Positions 22,100 through 33,660 of a stretch of 64,000 nt of DNA are shown piece after piece. The notes beneath the pieces were generated by a model. That model did not search any database. It was given only the letters and a program-made list of their open reading frames with translations, and was not told the DNA's origin. The position numbers and the translations under genes were made by a program. Source of the stretch: Zygaena filipendulae (taxonomy: Eukaryota; Arthropoda; Insecta; Lepidoptera; Zygaenidae); assembly GCA_907165275.2 (NCBI GenBank), contig OU015669.1:8144501-8208500 (forward strand), in the 5' to 3' direction. Position 1 is the stretch's first letter; each line of letters begins with the position of its first letter.

Positions 22100-23810
22100 C
22101 ATGTGTAAAAGCTGGTATAGACCAATAAAATAAAAAATATTTTTAAGCGATTTCAAAAGTTTTCAAGGAAGTTTTCAATCCATCCCGTATATACACACAT
22201 CAAAAATGTCTAGGGATCAAGTGCATTTTAGAGAATTGCCGCCAATTGGGATTATTATTGTAACTTTTCTGGATCCTTTTTGAAATTTTTTATTGAATTT
22301 CACCATTTCAATAATGAATTTTATTCAAATTTTGTTTAAACATTTAAAAATAACTGTCATTAAAAATCCCTATAAAAGCGTGTGATGGCGGTTTTACAAA
22401 AACATTACAATTTCTGCATCGTAACTGAAAAAAATTGCATCGGTATGGAGCGATGACACCAATTGCCTAGAGAAGAGATGCTGAGAGCCGTTGGAATGTT
22501 GGAAGCTGGCGCTAGGCAACGCACTGTGGCTACTGCTGTTGGGACAAGGCAGAGCGTCATAAGCCGCCTATGGACACGCTATCGCATCACGGGCAGTGTG
22601 GCCGAGCGACATGGAGGGCGAACTCGTATCACCACTCGAAGACAGGACCGGTATATCCATAATACAGCGCGAAGAAATCGTACTATGACCGCCATGATGA
22701 TAACTACGAGGCTCCACAGCGCTTCAGGCTTTCTGATAAGCGATCAAACCATACGTAATCGTTTAAGAGAAGTGGGTCTGCGATCCCGAAGCCCTCTGAG
22801 AGTTCCACCAATAGCGCCCCGCAATCGTAGAGCCCGTTTACAATGGGCTCGCGAAGACAGTAATTAGGAGGAAGAAGACTAGCGTGGTGTTTGCTTTTCC
22901 GAGGAATCTGGTTTCGGTATGAGGCCGGATACAAGATGTACATTAGTTTGGAGAAGCCCTGGACGTCAAGAACGATTGAAATTCTGTTAGGAAGTTCATC
23001 CATATGGAGGGGAACAATGATGGTTTTAACGGGTATTTAGATCGGTGGAAGAACCGATCTCATTTGGATCAGGGGCAACCTTAATGTTTGGATTTATGCG
23101 ACAAGTATTGTATCAGATGTAATCATCCCTTTGCGAAGCCAGTTGGGTGATTCGTTTCAACTTATGCACGACAATGCACGTCCACACACTGTTGGAGTCG
23201 TAACACGCACTCTTGCCAATGTTGATATCAACGTCCTGCCGTGGCCTGCTCATAGTGCTCAATCACCAGACTTAAATCCTACTGAGCACGCATGGGATAT
23301 ACTCCAAAGAAGAGCTCTGCCGAGTATGGACGCCGTAAATACCCCACAACAACTTTTTGACTTCTTACAAAGAACGTGGGTGGCCATTCTTCAAAGTGAT
23401 TTTGATGAACTGATTTTAAGCATACCAAATCGCTGCGAATGTGTGATTCATGTCAATGGAAAGAACACAGATTATTAATTTGTTAATACATATAAAAGTT
23501 TCAAAAACCCCTGTCTTTGCCTTCTTTGCAATTTTATTTTCGACTTGGAATTGGTTCAATTTCTCACATCTTACAAAAAATGAATATTTTCTTAATTTAT
23601 TCAAAATGTGGGGATTAGTTGTTAATTTAGATTTGGGAAATAAGGTAGGCAACAAGCCCAGAAGATTAGATTAGATTTAAATTAATTGGGTTTCTTTTTA
23701 TAGCAAAAAATGTACTTGATCCCTAGACACTTTTGATGTGTGTATATAGATAATATTGTCAGATTTGCAGTTTTTGTATATCATGTTAGTCTATGCCAGC
23801 TTCTACACGT
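22100..23810 (+). mobile_element. Tc1/mariner-like DNA transposon, complete but inactive
   Basis: Inner terminal inverted repeats of about 43 bp are seen at 22188-22230 (TATATACACACATC, GTCTAGGGATCAAGT) and inverted at 23706-23748. A weaker outer pair, GTGTAAAAGCTGGTATAGAC at 22103 and its inverse ending near 23808, suggests the true ends lie further out. Between them is a broken transposase gene. Confidence 0.8.
22445..23478 (+). pseudogene. Tc1/mariner-like transposase, inactivated
   Basis: The original start is probably the ATG at 22445, followed by an in-frame TGA at 22454. The frame then runs LPREEMLRAVGMLEAG with a bipartite helix-turn-helix (RTVATAVGTRQSVISRLWTR) and GGRTRITT linker to a stop at 22865. 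The catalytic block reads FSEESGF where family members have a D in 'TDES'; the first Asp is therefore Glu. Further stops and at least one frameshift follow before the last part (23131-23478). There DNARPH gives the second Asp and SPDLNPTE the final Glu. I count 37 residues between these two, against 34 in typical Tc1 (three extra residues, at PAHSAQSPD). The family cuts and pastes at TA sites. This copy is dead. Confidence 0.85.
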
Positions 23811-25810
23811 AGGTACTTAAGTCGGTTTAATTTTTTTTTACTAGGTACATTTTTATCTCTAACCTATGCATAACCATTGATAAATTGGATAGTAATGCCC
23901 AAGATGCAGAGTCAGCGACGCAAAAATATCCTCCAAATATAACCATAACATCAAAATCTTTAAGGTCATACAGTATAGATATTAAAAAACCGAACTCCGA
24001 GTACCACTTCCTAGTTACTATTACTGTTATGATTAAATGAGAAACAGAAAGCTTTAATTTGAAGAAAAAAAAGCGAAAATAAACATCTCAACAGGATATC
24101 TATAAACGTACTTACCATATTTTACGGTCATACATCTGAGAGTTTTGGGTTCGGCAGAGAGATTTTATGCGGCCGCAGGGAATCCAATCGCACGAAGTGC
24201 GTCAGGCCAAGTTTCGTCCAACGCACACATCGTATAATTTATTCGTTCTCAAACTCCTGGTGTTTTAAATACATATATAGGTACATATTATAATTTTGAA
24301 GTAAGAAAATGCCTCTGTTTTGTATAGACAAAGTTAGCGACGTGCTAGGTAAGGTTGAGTTCAAAATCTATGACCATTAAAAGTCAACCGCACACACTAA
24401 AATGCATTTTGTGTAACTTTGGCAATAATACCTACAAAATGCTTATATTTTCTAAACTGAGAAATATTTTCTATCCAATTTCCCTGTATCATCTATATTG
24501 CACGACCCAATTCAAGATGGTCTAACACTTTTATAAACTCGCACTTGTTTATGATAACGATATAAAATTTAAAACATGTTTAGAGAATAATCATGTAGAA
24601 CGCTTCATACGTGTTCCCAGAAATTGTGTCCTAGTTATTTTAAAAACTTTTTTGGAAAATATTTTCCTGTATTGGCACGGAAAGTCGCAATTTGACACGG
24701 TGTTTTTTTTATTACTTGCTGAGTTAGGATGAAGATAATAATGTGTCAGATTGAAAACAATAATATTTTCGACACGACTTGGCCATAAATTAGATCACAC
24801 TACTTTTATAAACACGAAACTTATTGCTTTGGTAGTTGGTCGTTTGTTCACATTTAATTTTTGTTGGGATTTTATGTTACGCAACACACATTTGATCATA
24901 CATGATTTTAAAAATATCTCTCGTTACTAATGGCAATGCGCTGGTACTGGTAAATTACTCATTACGATTCGAGGAAGCTTAGTAATCAGTTGGAAATCGG
25001 TGCGAATTCATGACGAACGGGGAAAATAACGGATTGTTGATATGTTTATGTTTATCACACCGGATGGAATAGGCATTTCTGTTCATTTAAACTTTTATAA
25101 AGAAAATAATATCAATTTAAAATAAGGAACTTCGTTCCAAAAACGGATATCGTGCTTTTGGCAATTCATATTTAAATGATATTCATACATAATTATTCTT
25201 AATCAATATAATTAATGCGAAATTTCAAATGTGTGTTTGTGTGTAGGTACATATTTGTTACAACTCAGACTTCATAGAATAACTTACTTGAAGTTGTGGA
25301 ATAACATTTTCATCGGTTAAATATTGTCATCTGTGAAATACCTACCAGGAGACTGGAGAGTGAAAGTAGAGGTTCAACAATAAGCGGAAAATTCTAATTT
25401 TATTAGTTTCTATTTTGACACTTTAGATTCGCAAGCGAAATCGCTAGTAACAACTAGTTAACACTAAAACTTTGCGAAGGGTACTCGTAACTAGATATCT
25501 CGCATTAATTCCGTTCCAATATTATATTCGTATCGCACTAAATAACTTCTAATAAGATCGGAAACATTATTCATAATGCCCAATTAATAGGATTTATTTA
25601 CAATTTTTCGGGCAGGATGTTGTAATTTGAATACAACTTTTTTTTTTACATAGTCCAGACATCTCGAATGATGTTCTCGGAATATATAGGTCGGTTTGGT
25701 AACTCCAAACGTGTTCGTATAGGTGAGTGAACAATGGGGGATTATGTAGGCCAATAAATGCTCCTAGAGTGGTTAACAAGCAGTGTTCTGGTTTAGAACG
25801 TTTAGTCTCG
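23811..25810. other. AT-rich DNA, no gene seen
   Basis: No coding signal. A minus-strand segment 24116-24250 is GC-richer and ends in GG|GTAAGTACG, but frames through it are short and it has no clear acceptor, so no exon is called. Segment 24930-25060 is repeat-free and moderately GC-rich. Confidence 0.4.
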
Positions 25811-25812
25811 AG

Positions 25813-26299
25813 TGGGATTGCCACGTGTCAGGCTTAAGCCGGACATATTTGACTTTTTACGGAAGTGTCCGACCAAGTGTTACCTCGTCCGGCTTGTCCG
25901 GCTTTTGTTAGACTATTTATCGAGCGCAAGTTAAAGCGCGACTTTTTTTTAAATTATTGTTTTTTCATTATGAAATACTAGCTGTGCCCCGCGGTTTCAC
26001 CCGTGGTATTTTCGGAGTTACCGTGGGAATTCCGGGATAAAAAGTACCCTCTGTGCCCCTGACAACGTGCTTGCCAAATTTCATCCAAATCCATTCAGCC
26101 GTTTTTGCATGATTGAGTAACAAACATCCAAACATCCACACATTCACATTTATAATATTAGTAGGATTGTCCGGGTTTAGTCGGATCTTTATAAAAACTG
26201 TGATTAGCTTTTAAAATGTATGCTCGGCTTTTAGGGTACAATATCCAGCCGAATTAAGCACCAAGTCCGACTTTTGCATTTTTGAATCTGGCGACCCTA
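25813..26299. mobile_element. Probable hAT-type MITE interrupted by a dispersed repeat
   Basis: Ends are roughly inverted: GGGATTGCCACGTGTC at the left and GAATCTGGCGACCCTA at the right, similar to hAT termini. Flanking halves share TCCGGC-type motifs (CTCGTCCGGCTTGTCCGGC, ATTGTCCGGGTTTAGTCGGA). The repeat at 25978-26166 sits in its middle. No clear 8-bp duplication survives. Confidence 0.5.
25978..26166 (+). repeat. Dispersed SINE-like repeat, full length
   Basis: Runs from ACTAGCTGTGCCCCGCGG to CATTTATAATATTAGTAGGA, with CCATTCAGCCGTTTTTGC and GAGTAACAAACATCC. It is one of the cleanest members of the ATCC-tail sub-family. Confidence 0.85.
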
Positions 26300-26446
26300 C
26301 TATCCGTACCTACATTATTGTTTAGGTACCAACCAACTACCAACACAATCTCGGACCTACACAAAAATTGTTGGAGTCATAGCTATTTGTTGCTGCGTAC
26401 CTAAATTTCAACTCAAAGATTGGCGTCTGTTGAATGTTTGTGAGAA

Positions 26447-26637
26447 ACGATTTATAAATGCGACTGTGAGTTTGTTTATTACGCTTTCACACCTTAATTA
26501 CTCGACCGATCATCATGCAATTTGCATGTACACACGGTGTCACAGGTAGAGAAAACGATATAGCGCACTTTTTATCCTGGACTTCCCGCGGGAACTCCAA
26601 AATTAGAGCAGGTAAAACCACAGGGATCAGCTAGTAG
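26447..26637 (-). repeat. Dispersed SINE-like repeat
   Basis: Antisense copy: GTTTATTACGCTTTCACACC, GACTTCCCGCGGGAACTCC and GATCAGCTAGTA. A 60-bp 3' remnant in sense orientation follows at 26735-26795. Confidence 0.75.
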
Positions 26638-26799
26638 GTACTATAATATACTAGTAGGTATGTATTTAGAGTAAAGTTGCTAAATAGAGTTTTTTATCAC
26701 TGTCGGTCTAAACTGAAAGACAAACAATTAGGCAAATACCATGAAAGTGTAACAAACAAACAAACTCGCATTCATTTAAGTAAAATATTAAATAGATTC

Positions 26800-29386
26800 C
26801 GACCATTCTTTGAGATATAACTTTTTTTTACCTAGCTACTAGATTTTCGTTGGATTTTTAATATTTTGCATTTTTTTTAAACCACCTTAAAATCGTTGCC
26901 ACTGACTGATTCCTATTGAAATCCTAAACATTTTGTATTTGAGTAATGTAAGCGAGAAATGACTCGTCTATTGCAACGATTGGCTCCAATTACCGCAAGG
27001 CCGTATTCTAGACTGATGAATGCATGCGTTCATCACAAGACAATTAATGTGTATTTTTTATACTTGTATGGAGTAAAGCGAGTAAAGCACTGCAATTGAA
27101 GCTACACATAGTAAAAACCGAGATAGTGAGCGCAGAGTGAAACCATCGAAGTAAGGAAAAAAAGTTCGATTACATCTGACTTTCTTTTTTATAATAAGCT
27201 AGCTATTTGTTAGTTAGCTAGTTGATTGCCAAATATTTTTGTCAAATTTATAATAAAAGCTATGCCTACGTCACCTATATCAATGCATAAAGGTAAAAAA
27301 ATATATATATACAAAATTATACTGTCGTTCAAATACATCATATTGCAGTCACACATAAAATACACCTGTGACAATTGTATAGGATTTTTTTATAAAAAAA
27401 AAGGAAACATCGTCCTCAATTTCCTAGAAGCAAAGGTCTTATTCTGGATTCAGCTCACAGCGATCCGCTCGAGAGCACGACGCGCGCGCACCAAGCCGAA
27501 TGACAAGCAGTAACTCGTGCGATAACATCTTGCATAGATTATGAGATTATAACTTTTTTTTTTTCATTTCCACCAGTATGTGGGGAAAGCACAGGGGTGT
27601 CTCAATCGTTTCTGTATTCTGTAATTAGGTTTGAATAAAACATAATAAAGCAGCCCAGAGACATCGGTCAAGACTCAAGAGATTCGACTCTTAACACTAC
27701 AGATTTTGCAGTAGACAAAATTTAGTTTTTGGAGCTTTTAATTAGTTTTGGAAGTAATGAGCACAACAACCGAAAGAGTTCTTTCAGTATTTTATTTTAT
27801 TTTAGTTTTGTTTATTTAGAACAACAACAGCTACAAGCACATAAATATATTAATTCTATAGGTTTTAATGTTACAGTATTTGCCAATGATAGTTATTATC
27901 TGTAGTCAAACCTAGCGAATAATCCTTTAGTTCGGCCACAGTTCAAAAGGCTAAACAACTAGAAAAAATTAAGTAAATAGTACCTAAAGTCGAAATTGCT
28001 TATTTTCTTGCTTGCAGGTTTTAGAGTAAAAGGTCATAAGGATTTTAAAGGATATGTCTTTTAATATTCTATGCACCTACAAGATCGCACTTCACACGCG
28101 AAACAAATATTTCACTAAACGCGTCACTAAGAAACAGTTAATTAGTGAAAACTATAACTAATTAACAAATTAGTACAATTAGAAACCTTTCGCTTACTCT
28201 AGGAAATTGTGAATTGCCTCGGTGGCCTATTTTCGATTCAAACGGCGTAAACTTCGTGTTGAATTCACACTTCAACACTGATCATTAGCATTCTATGTGT
28301 TTGCTTCGAATTCTTGAGCCTTGTGCGGCACATATTATACTGTCTTGTTAATGTCCAACGGTTTATAGAATAGTGCTCCATATTTTGTTGACATTTCGTC
28401 ACGTTATTGACAGTGGGAATTTTTGGCGACTCAGTTTGATAATTTTCCACTGCTGTTTTCTCTTACTGACACTGGCATAAATAGTAGGTATGCCTGACCT
28501 GACCAACGCGTCTGTTGTCAGTTTATAAAGAAGAAAACGAAGATGGTGGCAGCACCCTCGTTTGTGTCGATAAATAATTGTTAAAAGCGCATTTTGGTTT
28601 AACGGTTTAATTCTTTTATTTCGTCTGAGTTTAATTCTAGCAAAGGTGATTTTGTAAATGCGCATGCACAAATAATATGTATGATATTTCGGTGTGGTTC
28701 CTTCGGTGTCCACCGAGAGCTCCGAGAAAGAAATTGATATTATGCACCCATAATTCCAATTTTAAACTGTAGTTACAAAGATGCTAATAAAAATAAATTT
28801 ATTTTAAACGCATTCTTTGCGAAGGTTTATGGGAAGAAAAATGTTTTCGACAGTTGCTGTTGATCTTTCAAGTGAAATTTAACAGTATCTTTCAAATTGT
28901 ATAGCGCATTGCACATTCAATATGACGTATTTATTGTTAAAAACAAAAACGGAGTCACTGTGGCACACAGCAGGTATCCAAAGCTATAGATTAAAGAAGA
29001 AGAATTATATAATTTAAGATCTTAAATAATATGTATAAACTTAAGAAACATGTAAAAAAGATGTCGGAATGTCTGAAAATATAATGCACAAAATCTAAAA
29101 ATATTTTCTTCATAATGTTCAGTCATAAACTTTCACTAAAGTACTGTTATGACGAAAAGAGTCGGTTGTGAAATGAAAGCGTCATTAATACAGAACTTTT
29201 AAAATAAATTTTGCTTTGAGATAATTTTTTATGACAACTATGACGACTAGCAACGACTGTGTTTTGTAATTTTTACATTAACTGCAGGGAACACCTAGTT
29301 TTTAATTAATAGAAGAGAAATTTCTTGCGTCATATTATAATCCGATGTATTCTCGTTCGTCCCACTAAGTATAGGACAGCAAACAG
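26800..29386. other. AT-rich DNA, no gene seen
   Basis: No recognisable coding region. A CpG-rich patch at 27430-27520 (GAGAGCACGACGCGCGCGC) resembles promoter or first-exon DNA but lacks a convincing start or splice site. Confidence 0.4.
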
Positions 29387-29615
29387 AGGGGCTATTATGT
29401 AACTTTTGTTTCTATCATTTTTCGGTTGCAATCAAAAATATGGCGGTTTTGCGATTACAATTTGCACATTTTGACACCTTCAATATCTAGCAATCAGTCA
29501 ATATAAACATACTTCAAAAGTTGAAGCTGTTTAAATATGATTAATTAAACATAAAATCACTATTTTTCTGATTGAAACTGAAATATGATAGTAACAAAAG
29601 TTACATAATTGCCCT
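29387..29615. mobile_element. MITE with about 50-bp TIR (GGGGCTATTATGTAAC), copy 1
   Basis: The left end GGGGCTATTATGTAACTTTT and right end AAAAGTTACATAATTGCCCT are inverse, continuing through TTTCTATCAT. A second, diverged copy lies in opposite orientation at 58067-58293. Confidence 0.7.
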
Positions 29616-29640
29616 GCAGGAATACATTTTTAAATAAAAT

Positions 29641-29870
29641 TGGACGCAGATAAGCAATAACCCACAAAACGAAGTTATTGATTCAGAACGATTTATTGAG
29701 AATTAGAAAATGTTTTTTAATTATGCGTTTACCTTATTACATTGTTTAAATATGCAAGTCAATATTGAACATAAAAAATGTTGACACAAAATAGTCCTAT
29801 AATTTTAAAACTTTAATTTACTCAAAATTTCCCCAGTGTGGGTTAACACACTATTGCTTATCTATGTCCA
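29641..29870. mobile_element. MITE, about 235-bp family, copy 3 (inverted orientation)
   Basis: TGGACGCAGATAAGCAATAA to TATTGCTTATCTATGTCCA. Its left end corresponds to the right end of copies 1 and 2. It begins only 25 bp after the preceding MITE. Confidence 0.8.
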
Positions 29871-30030
29871 ATTATTAACTGGATTTACGCTCGACTTGTG
29901 GTTGGTACAATAGGAAAATAGATACCATTATTTAATACTTATACTGCTTATACAAGTACTTAATTAAAGTATACCTATGGGATACATCTTGCTCTGTCCG
30001 AATTTGGATTTGTTTTGCGCTGTGCCCTAT

Positions 30031-30116
30031 AAACAGGGTCCATAAAGAACTGTTTACTAACTACCTCAACACCTTTTGTTACTTAATGGATGTACAATAA
30101 ATAAATAAATAAATAA
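30031..30116 (+). repeat. Retroposon 3' end with (AAAT)n tail
   Basis: ATAAACAGGGTCCATAAAG, CTAACTACCTCAACACC, then GGATGTACAATAAATAAATA. Only the tail region is present. Confidence 0.45.
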
Positions 30117-30420
30117 AGCGATCGCCCGCCTTCAGTTATAAATATTTTCTTCTTTTTTCTACTAAAGGGACGAATTAAAATTGCAATGTAAGAACTGGAA
30201 TATATATACATAGGACATGTATATGAATTGGTATGTACATAGAAAATTAAAGGACACCTAACGGCAATATTAATGGGCGATGTATCCAACACATAAGGTG
30301 CGTAAATCATTATTTACAACACGTACAAAACCATTGCGTACCGCGGCATTTGATCGCGAAGAATGATTGATTTTGTAGCAAATAGTACAGTTGGTACTCA
30401 TGCGTTAAACTTCATATAAC

Positions 30421-30483
30421 CTACTTGTTTAAGGGCTACTTGTTTAAGGGTCTACTTGTTTAAGGGTCTACTTGTCTAAGGGT
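30421..30483 (+). repeat. Short tandem repeat, four units of 17-18 bp
   Basis: The unit TCTACTTGTTTAAGGG is repeated four times with one T-to-C change in the last. Confidence 0.85.
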
Positions 30484-30499
30484 TTCCGAAGAAAACACG

Positions 30500-31147
30500 T
30501 CTAATCTAAAATTATATCTAAAGGGTAAATATAGACCTTAACTTACATCTCAAATATTTTAATGAATGAAAAAAAAAATTAATTCGTTGTACAAAAGTGA
30601 GCTTATTTCTAAAAAGAATATCGTGCAGCTATTTCGAAAAAATTAAAATAAATCGATTGCAATAAAAATCCTGACAATTACAGAAATAAAAGAGATCTCT
30701 CCATATAAATCTCTGTTCTCGATGTTCTCTGGCTCCGAGACTGCATTAAAAAATCTTTCCGATTCCTTACAAACCAACTTTTAAAAATAAGTAAATCTTA
30801 GTCCTCAAGAGCTGACTTCAGAAATATCGACTCGATGCCTGCCGTAACTCATTTTCATGTCGCCAAGAAGCCATTAAAACTTCAGCTACCTACAACGCTC
30901 ATGAAGGCAACCATTGTGCTTTCTGTGGGTGGGAGTCTAAACTCAATCGCTTCCAATGTACAATATTTTGTGTTCAAGTGCCTAAAGCTTTTGTTTCTTA
31001 ATCACTTTACATTGTGATTGAAGAGGGGTTTTAAAAATTAGTATCGGAAGTATATTTATTATTTTGTTAGCTTGACATTTAATTTTTGCACTGTCGAACA
31101 TGGCTGAAAAATAAGTAGGTACTTTTTGTTTTTCCTGTATTAAAAAC
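30500..31147. other. No gene seen
   Basis: A 60-codon plus-strand frame at 30835-31017 has no recognisable domain. Nothing else stands out. Confidence 0.35.
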
Positions 31148-31345
31148 TAGCTGTTCCCCTCGGTTTCACCCTCGCAAATTCCGGATATCCCCCAGGAATT
31201 CCAAAGTACCCTATGTCATTTTCTGTACCTCTGACAATGTGTATACAAAATTTCATGATGATCGGTTGAGCCGTTAATGCGTGAAAGCGTAACAGACAGA
31301 CAGACAGACAGAGCTACATTCGCATTTATAATATTAGTAGGGATA
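31148..31345 (+). repeat. Dispersed SINE-like repeat, full length
   Basis: ACTAGCTGTTCCCCTCGG to CATTTATAATATTAGTAGGG. The CAAAC run is replaced by (CAGA)n at 31290-31311. Confidence 0.8.
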
Positions 31346-31499
31346 AAAATCTGATCAAATAATGGCTGACTTACTTAAATTCCTCAAAAGTAAACAGCAA
31401 AAAGTTCTTTAAAATTTTAAAATTTTCGATGAGGTGTGAACCACGCCACGTCAAAGCTATCGATACAATTCGACCAAAAGAGAAATAAGTACCTAAGAT

Positions 31500-32152
31500 T
31501 TTACACACCAAAAGGAGATTGACAGGGTATGGACCAAATGCTGCCCAGGAGTAGGACTACCTTGACTGAGTTCCTTGCATTGCTTTATATTGAAAAATTA
31601 TTTTTTTTTCAAAATCGGTCCCGGAGAAAAAAAATTTACGTCAGTTTTGTTTGTACGTTTTACATAGTATGTATGTTCTCCGATTATTCGAAGACGACTG
31701 GACCGATTTGGAAAATTCTTTTTTTGGTTGAAAGGGTATACTTCCGAGGTGGTACCACTGTCATAAGGTCAGGATCTGATGATGGAATATTGGAGAAATG
31801 GAGGAAACTTATCAAATATTATAGGCACACCTACCAATTTTGGGTATTTTTTGGAATATTTCATGCATTTGCTTTTGGAAAGCACCATTTAGTGAAGTGA
31901 AACTAATGATGAAGACCACAGATGACCAGCGGAACTACTCAATAATAGGTATTTCACAGGTTGCGATTCGATTACTTTAAGGTGGTTGCTGAGCAGTTTA
32001 TGCTCATCACAGTGCATGTGGTGAAGTGGAGCTGATAGTGTGTATCAGTAAAACTCCTCAAAAATATACATCCCTCCATCGGGAAAAGCATTTATTTATT
32101 GTTATTGTAATTAAGTATTTATTTTTACCCAATAAATAATACCTTTTTTTCC
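31500..32152. repeat. Repeat-like flank of the 157-bp satellite
   Basis: A 123-codon plus-strand frame (31529-31900) is present, but the sequence (GCATTTGCTTTTGGAAAGC, GACGACTGGACCGATTTGG) has the look of dispersed repeat DNA, and no protein domain is recognised. The last 60 bp grade into the first satellite unit. Confidence 0.35.
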
Positions 32153-33660
32153 CACGACTCCTAGGATGGAATTAGACGCGCTTTATTTTACTGACTACTA
32201 CTACTATTAGGAACATATTGTACTATGTCTACATCCTGGGCAGCACTTGGTCCACCTTCCATGCAAGTTTATTGTTTCCCAATAAATCTCAACAAAAACT
32301 TTTTTTTTTTCACGACTCCTGGGATAGAATTAGGCGCCCTTTATTTTACAAACTTCTACTATCCTAAGGAACATAATTTACTATGTCTACATCCTGGGCA
32401 GCACTTGGTCTACCTTCCATGCAAGTTTATTGTTTCCCAATAAATCTCAACAAAAACTTTTTTTTTCACGACTCCTGGGATAAAATTATGTGCCCTTTAT
32501 TTTACAAAGTACTACTATCCTAAGGAACATAATGTACTATGTCTACATCCTGGGCAGTACTTGGTCTACCTTCCATGCAAGTTTATTGTTTCCCAATTTT
32601 TTTTTCACGACTCCTGGGATAGAATTAGGCGCCCTTTATTTTACAAAGTACTACTATCCTAAGGAACATAATGTTCTATGTTTACATCCTGGGCAGCACT
32701 TGGTCTACCTTCCATGCAAGTTTATTGTTTCCCAATAAATCTCAACAAAAACTTTTTTTTTTCACGACTCCTGGGATAGAATTAGGCGCCCTTTATTTTA
32801 CAAAGTACTACTATCCTAAGGAACATAATGTACTATGTCTACATCCTGGGCAGCACTTGGTCTACCTTCCAAGCAAGTTTACTGTTTCCCAATAAATCTC
32901 AACAAAAAACTTTTTTTTTTCACGACTCCTGGGATAGAATTAGGCGCCCTTTATTTTACAAACTACTACTATCCTAAGGAACATAATGTACTATGTCTAC
33001 ATCCTGGGCAGCACTTGGTCTACCTTCCAAGCAAGTTTACTGTTTCCCAATAAATCTCAACAAAAACTTTATTTTTCACGACTCCTGGGATAGAATTAGA
33101 TGCGCTTTATTTTACAGACTACTACTACCCTAAGGAACATAATGTACTATGTCTACATCCTGGGCAGTACTTGGTCTACCTTCCATGCAAGTTTATTGTT
33201 TCCCAATAAATCTCAACAAAAACTTTTTTTTTTCACGACTCCTGGGATAGAATTAGGCGCCCTTTATTTTACAAACTACTACTATCCTAAGGAACATAAT
33301 GTACTATGTCTACATCCTGGGCAGCACTTGGTCTACCTTCCAAGCAAGTTTACTGTTTCCCAATAAATCTCAACAAAAACTTTTTTTTTTCACGACTCCT
33401 GGGATAGAATTAGATGCGCTTTATTTTACAGACTACTACTACCCTAAGGAACATAATGTACTATGTCTACATCCTGGGCAGTACTTGGTCTACCTTCCAT
33501 GCAAGTTTATTGTTTCCCACTAAATCTCAACAAAAACTTTTTTTTTTCACGACTCCTGGGATAGAATTAGATGCGCTTTATTTTACAGACTACTACTACC
33601 CTAAGGAACATAATGTACTATGACTTTATTCTGGGCAGCACTTGGTCCACTCTTCATACA
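32153..33660 (+). repeat. 157-bp tandem satellite, about ten units
   Basis: Units start at CACGACTCCT: 32153, 32311, 32467, 32606, 32763, 32921, 33077, 33233, 33391 and 33548. Spacing is 156-158 bp except one of 139 bp, where AATAAATCTCAACAAAAACT is lost. Each unit has TTTATTTTACA, a CTACTACTATCCTAAGGAAC block, CTACATCCTGGGCAG and a T-rich run. Two variants occur (GGCGCCCTTTATTTTACAAA and GATGCGCTTTATTTTACAGA), the second in units 7, 9 and 10, so the array grew partly in multi-unit steps. The repeated open frames of about 70 codons are by-products of the stop-free unit. Confidence 0.95.

Noticed and set aside
24116..24250. Exon ending in GTAAGT on the minus strand
   Set aside because: No acceptor and no long frame; a single donor-like word is not enough.
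31529..31900. 123-codon plus-strand frame near the satellite
   Set aside because: No domain, low-complexity composition and repeat-like flanking sequence.
32225..33623. Repeated open frames of about 70-88 codons in the satellite
   Set aside because: They recur once per 157-bp unit and follow from a stop-poor repeat, with no sign of protein constraint.
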